Positions 8,224 to 14,154 of a DNA stretch of 14,154 nucleotides are shown piece by piece; position 1 is the first letter of the stretch, and each line of letters opens with the position of its first letter. The position numbers and the translations under genes are program-made. The stretch comes from Stramenopiles sp. TOSAG23-3 (taxonomy: Eukaryota > Sar), in the NCBI GenBank assembly GCA_900128585.1, contig LT642586.1, forward strand, positions 1 to 14,154, written 5' to 3'. Under the pieces are notes generated by a model that saw nothing but the letters and a program-made list of their open reading frames with translations, was not told where the DNA came from and made no database searches.

Positions 8224-8421
8224 CCCAAACAACCAATTTACCAAACACTCACCGCACACACTCTACACAAAGCAGATTATTGTTGTCAGGTATCGTCCTG
8301 CCTCCTTTTTCTGCTTCGATGTCCAAACACCAATTTACCACAGACACACCACACGCACACACTCTACACAAAACAGATTATTGTTGTCAGGTAACGTACT
8401 GCCTCCTTTTTCTGCTTCAAT
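8224..8421. repeat. Imperfect tandem duplication upstream of thioredoxin reductase
   Basis: There are two adjacent units of about 97-101 bp (about 8224-8321 and 8322-8421). They share CCAATTTACCA, CACACACTCTACACAAA, AGATTATTGTTGTCAGGTA and TGCCTCCTTTTTCTGCTTC, with few substitutions and a small indel in the CA-rich part. The unit begins immediately before the gene's ATG (minus strand), so it duplicates the 5' untranslated region or proximal promoter. Whether either unit holds the transcription start cannot be seen. Confidence 0.85.
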
Positions 8422-8899
8422 TCAAAGGAAGTACGGAGTCATATAAGTTGACCATTTCTCATTCAACATAGTAGATTTAATTTGTAACATTGTGATCATG
8501 ACGACATTTTTTTATTTAAAAAAAAAAAATAATAATAAAAAATAAAAAGTTCGGGTCTACGAGCGTAGTCGTCGTCACTCACCACAACAACAAGAACCAA
8601 GAAGAACAAGAAGAAAAAGAAATCTTCTCGTTCTTCGTTGTACGAGTATTTAGTTTAGCATAATAAATAACTAGACTAATAAATAATATGGTTTTATTTA
8701 ATACTAAAATAATTTAAATTTTAAAGACGACTAAAAGAAGAAGTGATAAAAAAAATAAAAAAAATATTTGATATGATACTGTAGTCTGTAGTCTTCTAAT
8801 TTAAATTATAATAATAATAATATTATAATACGATACGACGAATATTTATTCAACCGTATGTATTCGACTGAACTATATATTTAGGATATTGTATTTCAA
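8422..8899. other. Divergent AT-rich intergenic region
   Basis: This separates the thioredoxin reductase promoter duplication from the next plus-strand gene. It contains long A/T runs (8509-8548), AAT/TAA trinucleotide arrays, and a patch of GAA/CAA repeats (8580-8625). TATATATTTA at 8874-8883 lies 17-26 bases before the ATG at 8900, which is close for a TATA box unless the leader is almost absent. I found no RNA gene or further ORF of interest. Confidence 0.5.
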
Positions 8900-9379
8900 A
8901 TGAAAAAATGGATCTTAGGAGACGGAACAGGTACAGAGCTGGGTTTTGACTTGAAGAAGGAAATCCAGAAACTAGACGGGTTTTCGACGGTTTCCTTTGA
9001 AGTTGACGGTCAACGGAAAGTGTTCACGGTGGCAGATATTCAGAGGCGTGCTGAATTAGAGTTGTGTTGCCAAACGTGCTTAGAAAAGCAGCTCAGAATC
9101 GATGCGTTAGAAGCAGAGCTCCAGAGAATTGGAAAGCCAGCCACCCCACCGCTGGAATCCATTGTTCGAAAGTTCATCAAAGACAATTATGAATTTATCG
9201 TCCAACGAGAGTATAGTCGAAGGGATTTACGCCATGAAATTGACGTCTACTTAAGAGATACGTACAACAGGCGTATGCATAGAGAATCGTCTCTGTGGCG
9301 GTATGTTCGACAATCAATTTTAGGAGACCACTCCAAGCAGTACCGACGGTTAAAGCTAAGGAGGCGGATGGCTGACTGA
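8900..9379 (+). CDS. Small basic protein of unknown function
   Basis: This encodes 159 residues, ATG to TGA, with no homology that I recognise. Residues 30-46 (VSFEVDGQRKVFTVADI) look like a short beta-rich segment. Residues 47-77 contain CCxxC (Cys56, Cys57, Cys60) followed by a Leu-rich amphipathic helix (QLRIDALEAELQRI) that could form a short coiled coil. Residues 85-140 are dense in aromatic and charged residues (IKDNYEFIVQREYSRRDLRH and RESSLWRYVRQSI). The C-terminus is very basic (RRLKLRRRM), which would suit nuclear localisation or nucleic-acid contact. There is no signal peptide or membrane segment. Codon composition is coding-like and differs clearly from the AT-rich flanks, which supports a real gene. 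It is convergent with the ankyrin kinase gene. It could also be one exon of a longer gene. Confidence 0.6.
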   Translation: MKKWILGDGTGTELGFDLKKEIQKLDGFSTVSFEVDGQRKVFTVADIQRRAELELCCQTCLEKQLRIDALEAELQRIGKPATPPLESIVRKFIKDNYEFIVQREYSRRDLRHEIDVYLRDTYNRRMHRESSLWRYVRQSILGDHSKQYRRLKLRRRMAD

Positions 9380-9728
9380 TGTTGGGGGGCTTCGGTTTTG
9401 GTGAGGGCTCTGTTGAGAAGGCGTGGTCTTAACTTATATATTTTTATCCGTTGGGAGTAAATTTTGAAAGAGGTTTACCAGGTTGTTAGCTACAGTGGGA
9501 ATGGAAGTGGGATTTTCTGTGATAGAGGCGAATAGAATCGAGTGGGAGTGACGGTTGGGGGCATCGTGTGAACCCACCATGCCAAGGTATAGTAGTGCTG
9601 TGCTTACTGGAAGTTTCATCTGGGAGTTCGCTCGACATTTTGTACACCAGACGTCGTATTTTAGCGGTAGATGCTACCCCACTTTCGAGTTTCGATGCGT
9701 CGGAATCCTGTATTAATATGCATATGTA
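9380..9728. other. Convergent spacer between small ORF and ankyrin kinase gene
   Basis: These 349 bases are less AT-rich than the other spacers and should hold both 3' untranslated regions. Short frames (such as 9434-9619 minus) have no recognisable content, and no ankyrin motif continues past the TGA at 9731-9729. Nothing else is seen. Confidence 0.5.
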
Positions 9729-12700
9729 TCAAAAAAGCTTTTCAACGTGTCTGACTCCCCCTTTGGCTTTTAACAGATTCACAATATTCGTATGTCCTTT
9801 TACTGATGCCCAATGCAATGGCGTCATACCGTCGCTGTCTGCTGCATTGACATCGATTTCATCACGGGCCAACAACAGCTTCACGACATCGGTTCTTCCC
9901 CAATATACTGCGCCATTGCATGGCGTCCAACCATACTTACCCTCTACTGCATTCACATCGATTTCCTCACGGGCCAACAAGAGCTTCACGATATCAGTGT
10001 TTCCGTAGCATGATGCATAATACAATGGCGTCCGACCGTAGAATTTCTCTGCTGCATTGACATCGATTTCATCACGGTTTAATAAGAGCTTCACGACATC
10101 GGTCTCTCCTTCTTGTACTGCCAAATGCAACAAACATCTATAGCCTTTTGCATTGACGTCGATTTCCTCACGGGCCAACAACAGCTTTACGGCATCGATG
10201 TGCCCTCTTCCTGATGCCTTATGCAATGGCGTCTGACCGCCGTTGTCTGTCACATTGACGTCGATTTCATCGCGGGCCAACAAGAGCTTTACGGCATCGA
10301 TGTGCCCTTTTCCTGATGCCGTATGCAATGGCGTCCAACCGCCGTTGTCTGTCACATTGACGTCGATTTCATCGTGGGCCAACAAGAGCTTTACGACATC
10401 GATGTGCCCTTTTCCTAATGCCGTATTCAATGGCGTCAAACCGTCTATGGTTTTTGCATTGACATCGATTTCCTCACGGCCCAATAACACCTCCACGACA
10501 TTGGCGTGCCCTTGGGATGATGCAAAATGCAATGGCGCCCTCCATTTCGCTGTTCCAAACATTGGTCCAATTTTAAAGCTTCCTGCATTGACATCGATTT
10601 CATCACGGGCCGACAACTGCTTGACGACATCGCTCTTTCCGTTGTACGATGCCTTATCCAGTGGCGTCCAACCATCTTTGTCTTTTGCATTACCATCGAT
10701 TTCCTCACGGGCCAACAACAGCTTTACGACATCGATCTGCCCTTTTTCTGATGCCCTATGCAATGGCGTCATATCGATTTTGTTCTTTGCATTGACATCG
10801 ATTTCATCACGGTTTAATAAGAGCTTCAGAACATCGGTGTGTCCGTTGGCTGTTGCCCAATGCAATGGCGTCCAATCGTTCTTGTCTGCTGCATTGACAT
10901 CGATTTCATCGCGGGCCAACAAGAGCTCGACAACATCGGTCTCTCCGTTCCATGATGCATAATGCAATGGCGTCTCACCGTTTTTGTCTTTTCCATTGAC
11001 GTCGATTCCTTCTTCTGACAATAGAATTCTAACGTCTTCTACGTTCCCTAAGAATGAAGCATCATGAAGTGGTGGGAGACCAGTCTCCCCCCCTTTGGTT
11101 TTTAACAGCTTCACGACATCGCAGTGCCCTTTTTCTGACGCCAAATGCAATGGCGTCTGATCGTCGTTGTCTTTTGCATTGACATCGATTTCATCGCGGG
11201 CCAACAACAACTTCACAACATCGGTCCTTCCTTCCTCTGATGCCAAATGCAATGGCGTCCGACCGTCTTTGGTTTTTGCATTGACATCGATTTCATCGCG
11301 GGCCAACAACAGCTTCACGACATCGGTCTTTCCTTCTTTTGATGCCAAATGCAATGGCGTCCCACCGTGCAACCATCTGTTGCCTTTTGCATTGACGTCG
11401 ATTTCCTCACGGGCCAACAACAGCTTTACGACATCGGTCTTTCCTGCGTATGATGCAAAATGCAATGGCGTCTGATCGCCGTTGTCTGTCACATTGACGT
11501 CGATTTCCTCATGGGCTAACAACAACTTCACGACATCGGTCTTTCCTGCGTATGATGCAAAATGCAATGGCGTCCGACCGTGTCTGCTTGTTACACTGAC
11601 ATCGATTCCTTTCTCTGACAATAGAATGCTAACATCTTCTACGTTACCAGCTTCTGCTGCTGCATTAACTGGGTAGCTATAAGTTCTTACGGGGAAGGTG
11701 TACTTCTTCTTCACCGCTGAAATCAGTGCTTCTCGCTCCGCTACTTTGGCTTCTAGCAATTTCATTACTTCTGTATGTTCTTCTTCTGATGCCTTATCCA
11801 GTGGCGTCCAACCGTCTTCATCTTCTGCATCAACATCGATGTCCTCACGGGCCAACAAGAGCTCCACAACACCAGTGTGTCCTTCTTCTGATGCCAAATG
11901 CAATGGCGTCTTACCGTCGCTGCCTGCTGCATTGACATCGATTTCATCATGGGCTAACAACAGCTTCACGACATCGGTGTTTCCTTTCCATGATGCCAAA
12001 AGCAATGGCGTCTGACCGTCTTTGTCTGCTGCATTGACATCGATTCCTTCCTGCTGCAACAAGAGCCTGACGACATCGGTCTTTCCATGGTATGATGCCT
12101 TATGCAATGGCGTCACACCAGAGTCGGTTTTTGCATTGACATCGCTCCCTTCTTCCGACAATAGAATGCTAACGTCTTCTACGTTACCAGTCTTCGCTGC
12201 TTCGTGCAATGGTGGAGAATCCTTTCCTTTGTACTTTTCCTTCACAGCTGGTATCTGTGTGCGGAGTGCCTTTTCCTCCTGGTGTCTCCGTTCCTCTGCC
12301 TTTCGTTCTTCTTCCTGGCGTCTCCGTTCCACCTCCGCCTTTCGTTCCTCCTCCAGGCGTTTCATTTCTCGCTCCGCTTCTCGCTTCGCTTCCTCCGCGG
12401 CCTTTCGTTTTTCCTCGTACTTTTTCCGCACGTCCTCCTCGATCTGCTTTCTCAAATCCTTCTCCATGGCTTTCTTGACTTCCTCCCGAATCTCTTCTTC
12501 CGTCTTGGACGTCGCTTCCCCTCGACTTGCCAAAATCCCATCCCACTGAAACGGACGGCACGTGCGAACAACGTCTGCAAACCTTGGGCGGTCGTCTGGG
12601 TCCTGTGCCCAGCACGCTTGCATCGTATCAACGCAACTATCTCCGTACGCGTTCGTCAACGACTCGTCTAGTGGCGGGCGTTTGCACTTCACCAATACTT

Positions 12701-14154
12701 TGGTTACGATCTTGGACGGCTTCAGCCCTTTCCAGGGTGTGCTACCAGTCAGAATTTCCCAAATAGTTATTCCAAACGAGTAAACATCGCATTTCTCGTC
12801 GTCCTCGTCTTCATCGTCCAGTTCTTCAGGCGATTGCCACGCCAGCGTGCCAACATTACTGCCTCCTAATGAGGACACGTGCGTTTGCAACGCCTCCGCT
12901 TTTGACAGCCCAAAATCGCAAACTTTCCCCCGAAACTTTTCATCCAATAGGACGTTGGCCGCCTTCAAATCGCGGTGGTGAATCCCTTGCGCGTACAACG
13001 CTTTCATTCCACACGCCACGTCAAACACCAGCCCGAGTGCCATCTCCTTTGGTAGTGACACGTCCTGTTTGTCCAGCAAAGCACGAAGGCTGCCTTGGGA
13101 TGCATACTCCATGACCATGATCAGTTTTCCTGGAATCCCTGTCACGGCGCCGTACACTTGAACTATCCTGGGAGTGCGGATAGAGCACATCAGCGCAAAC
13201 TCCTTGCGAAAGCTTTCGTACAGTGCGTTTTGTTGCGGGACTGTCATGCCACCTGTACGGATGACTTTCCCCGCGCAAACATCTCCGTCGTACTTTACCT
13301 TGAAGACTTCTCCTTGTGCACCCTGGCCTATTGGATCTCCAAAATCGATATCCTCTGGGTCGATTTCATGCTCTTCATTTTCCCGTTTGATTCGAGTCCT
13401 CGCCTCTGCATGTATCCCTTGCGTATGCAGCGCATCTTTCATCTCCCTCTGGCCTTTGAGCAGTGCGCTAAAATTCAAGTGGTCTCGTTTTCCCGTAGCA
13501 GAGACCTGTGCTACGATCGCGTCCAATGTGCGCTGTAAAGATCTACTTCTTCCATCCGCATTTTTCTCTGCAGACAGCTGATTCTTTTCCATCAGCAGTT
13601 TGAGTCCCTGCAAATGAATTCCCTGGACTCTTTGGGCACGGTTGTTTTCTGCAAATGCTTCTAGGAGCCTCGTTTCCATAGCGTTTCGGTCGGCATCGGA
13701 CTTGTCGGTCTGGTCTTGCAGGGCTTCCATCCTTGCAAGCATTTCGTTGAATTTCATGGCTTCGAGAATCTCGCGGTTTTGTTTAATAGCCATTGTTCCC
13801 AGATTGACTTGGATGGTATCCATCGCACGGGATATATCGGCGTTGATACGCTCGTACGCTTCGTGGAACGATATGGAACCAAGCAGCTGACGTACTCGGC
13901 CGTGCCCCGCGTATTTTTCCACCATTGTTTTCAGTTTCGTCACATGTTCCAGCAATTCATTCAGTCCCTGTAAATAGGACTTTCCTTTGTTCTCCGTGTT
14001 GCTGTACTCGTGTGCACATGTTTGAATGATCAGTGCAAGGCCCTTGCAGCGTTCCGCGGCGAGTATGCAGTTGTTTTTGTTATGTTTTGCAGTGAGTGCA
14101 ATACCGTACACTGCACCGAACGAGGTGAAAATGATAGAAACGATTGGTCCTACT
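9729..14154 (-). CDS. Ankyrin-repeat TKL-type protein kinase with N-terminal helical domain (5' end beyond window)
   Basis: The frame is open from the window edge to TGA at 9731-9729, over 1,470 codons with no in-frame ATG near the edge. Numbering here starts at the GTG at 14111. Residues 1-105 are helical (LKTMVEKYAGHGRVRQLLGS, FHEAYERINADISRAMDTI) and resemble the four-helix bundle of MLKL-like proteins; this match is tentative. Residues 106-245 are helical linker. The kinase is at about 254-520: Gly loop GQGAQGEVF (262-270), Lys282, HRDLKAANVLLD (379-390), DFG (399-401), GTLAWQSPEEL and DVYSFGI. All catalytic residues are kept and the type is tyrosine-kinase-like, so Ser/Thr specificity is most likely. 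Residues 534-622 are a Glu/Arg/Lys-rich coiled coil. Residues 633-1452 hold about 24 ankyrin repeats. No signal peptide is visible. The likely role is ligand- or partner-controlled kinase signalling in the cytosol. Long antisense ORFs here are repeat artefacts. Confidence 0.88.
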   Translation of the reverse strand, partial: VGPIVSIIFTSFGAVYGIALTAKHNKNNCILAAERCKGLALIIQTCAHEYSNTENKGKSYLQGLNELLEHVTKLKTMVEKYAGHGRVRQLLGSISFHEAYERINADISRAMDTIQVNLGTMAIKQNREILEAMKFNEMLARMEALQDQTDKSDADRNAMETRLLEAFAENNRAQRVQGIHLQGLKLLMEKNQLSAEKNADGRSRSLQRTLDAIVAQVSATGKRDHLNFSALLKGQREMKDALHTQGIHAEARTRIKRENEEHEIDPEDIDFGDPIGQGAQGEVFKVKYDGDVCAGKVIRTGGMTVPQQNALYESFRKEFALMCSIRTPRIVQVYGAVTGIPGKLIMVMEYASQGSLRALLDKQDVSLPKEMALGLVFDVACGMKALYAQGIHHRDLKAANVLLDEKFRGKVCDFGLSKAEALQTHVSSLGGSNVGTLAWQSPEELDDEDEDDEKCDVYSFGITIWEILTGSTPWKGLKPSKIVTKVLVKCKRPPLDESLTNAYGDSCVDTMQACWAQDPDDRPRFADVVRTCRPFQWDGILASRGEATSKTEEEIREEVKKAMEKDLRKQIEEDVRKKYEEKRKAAEEAKREAEREMKRLEEERKAEVERRRQEEERKAEERRHQEEKALRTQIPAVKEKYKGKDSPPLHEAAKTGNVEDVSILLSEEGSDVNAKTDSGVTPLHKASYHGKTDVVRLLLQQEGIDVNAADKDGQTPLLLASWKGNTDVVKLLLAHDEIDVNAAGSDGKTPLHLASEEGHTGVVELLLAREDIDVDAEDEDGWTPLDKASEEEHTEVMKLLEAKVAEREALISAVKKKYTFPVRTYSYPVNAAAEAGNVEDVSILLSEKGIDVSVTSRHGRTPLHFASYAGKTDVVKLLLAHEEIDVNVTDNGDQTPLHFASYAGKTDVVKLLLAREEIDVNAKGNRWLHGGTPLHLASKEGKTDVVKLLLARDEIDVNAKTKDGRTPLHLASEEGRTDVVKLLLARDEIDVNAKDNDDQTPLHLASEKGHCDVVKLLKTKGGETGLPPLHDASFLGNVEDVRILLSEEGIDVNGKDKNGETPLHYASWNGETDVVELLLARDEIDVNAADKNDWTPLHWATANGHTDVLKLLLNRDEIDVNAKNKIDMTPLHRASEKGQIDVVKLLLAREEIDGNAKDKDGWTPLDKASYNGKSDVVKQLSARDEIDVNAGSFKIGPMFGTAKWRAPLHFASSQGHANVVEVLLGREEIDVNAKTIDGLTPLNTALGKGHIDVVKLLLAHDEIDVNVTDNGGWTPLHTASGKGHIDAVKLLLARDEIDVNVTDNGGQTPLHKASGRGHIDAVKLLLAREEIDVNAKGYRCLLHLAVQEGETDVVKLLLNRDEIDVNAAEKFYGRTPLYYASCYGNTDIVKLLLAREEIDVNAVEGKYGWTPCNGAVYWGRTDVVKLLLARDEIDVNAADSDGMTPLHWASVKGHTNIVNLLKAKGGVRHVEKLF
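9756..12215 (-). repeat. Array of about 24 ankyrin repeats, 102-bp DNA periodicity
   Basis: The unit is 34 residues, one more than the usual 33, with consensus TPLHxASxxGxTDVVKLLLARxEIDVNAxDxDG. Three blocks can be drawn: residues 633-785 (5 repeats), 815-1007 (6 repeats) and 1012-1452 (13 repeats). Each block opens with a distinct repeat containing GNVEDVxILLSEEGxDV and ends with a short LLKxK segment. Two linkers before blocks 1 and 2 share AVKxKY. DNA units are very alike, and some neighbouring units are nearly identical, so the array expanded by tandem duplication and probably still changes length. Confidence 0.93.
12246..12512 (-). other. Charged coiled-coil linker in the ankyrin kinase
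   Basis: Residues about 534-622 run from TSKTEEEIREEV through repeated EEERKAE and RRRQEEE patterns to RRHQEEKALR. The stretch is almost uninterrupted Glu/Lys/Arg with Ala, typical of a single long helix or coiled coil. It separates the kinase from the ankyrin array and could mediate dimerisation or act as a rigid spacer; which one cannot be told from sequence. Confidence 0.85.
12552..13352 (-). other. Protein kinase domain within the ankyrin kinase
   Basis: The order of subdomains is complete: Gly-rich loop, AGKVI lysine, FRKEFALMCSIRTPRIVQVYGAV (C-helix and beta 4), hinge MEYASQGSL, HRDLKAANVLLD, DFGLS, activation segment ending SPEE, DVYSFGITIWEILTG and a final DDRPRF. The Lys after HRDL and the LxxAxxVLLD pattern fit serine/threonine TKL kinases rather than true tyrosine kinases. 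Unusual features are Gln in place of Ala before SPE, and an acidic insert (DDEDEDDE) just after the APE-equivalent site. Confidence 0.92.

Noticed and set aside
6558-8228. Unspliced glutathione reductase-like ORF starting at TTG 8228
   Set aside because: The first ATG is at 8222, and the last 30 residues of that ORF are intron translation. Motifs fit thioredoxin reductase, not glutathione reductase.
10243-10962. Long plus-strand open frames across the ankyrin region (also 11167-11475, 11698-12015, 12022-12549)
   Set aside because: They are antisense to the ankyrin repeats and coiled coil. Their products repeat the same SISSRAN-type words every 34 residues, as expected from a periodic sense gene.
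9756-12215. Regularly spaced repeats as a CRISPR-like array or satellite
   Set aside because: The 102-bp period equals 34 codons, the frame is open throughout, and the encoded unit is an ankyrin repeat.
12184-12615. Minus-strand ORF in another frame across the coiled-coil region
   Set aside because: Gly/Arg/Thr-rich shadow of the GAA/CGG-rich coiled coil, with no independent support.

Overview
The window looks like nuclear DNA of a flagellated protist. Coding stretches of mixed GC sit in very AT-rich spacers full of simple sequence. One gene has a clean spliceosomal intron (GTAAGT donor, TACTAAC branch site, pyrimidine tract, TATAG acceptor). The gene content is eukaryotic: PACRG, a CFAP97-domain protein, a P4-type flippase relative, a high-molecular-weight thioredoxin reductase, and a kinase with many ankyrin repeats. 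A microbial eukaryote of the stramenopile/alveolate type is my best guess. I cannot fix the lineage from sequence alone.

Layout from left to right. (1) <1-681, minus: N-terminal 227 codons of PACRG, an axonemal inner-junction protein, cut by the window edge. (2) 682-1897: AT-rich divergent spacer. (3) 1898-3706, plus: remains of a phospholipid flippase with EF-hands at its C-terminus. The whole catalytic core is missing, and a 29-bp exact tandem duplication shifts the frame, so I call it a pseudogene. (4) 3707-4355: convergent AT-rich spacer with a degenerate interspersed repeat family. (5) 4356-5915, minus: CFAP97-domain protein with an unrecognised C-terminal region and a possible short 5' coding exon at 6102-6124. 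(6) 6439-8222, minus: thioredoxin reductase in two exons; the second exon carries a GCGGGSCG C-terminal redox tail like that of the Plasmodium enzyme. (7) 8224-8421: imperfect tandem duplication directly upstream of that gene. (8) 8900-9379, plus: small unrecognised basic protein. (9) 9729->14154, minus: very large protein with an N-terminal helical region (MLKL-like, tentative), a TKL-type kinase domain with all catalytic residues, a charged coiled coil, and about 24 ankyrin repeats of 34 residues arranged in three capped blocks. Its 5' end lies outside the window.

How the genes relate. PACRG and the CFAP97-domain protein both point to a motile cilium, but nothing shows that the genes in this window form one pathway. 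The items most worth attention are the helical/kinase/ankyrin protein, whose architecture resembles a cell-death or immune-type signalling protein with a fast-evolving repeat sensor; the spliced redox tail of the thioredoxin reductase, which an intron-free prediction would miss; and the flippase that has lost its core but kept both ends.
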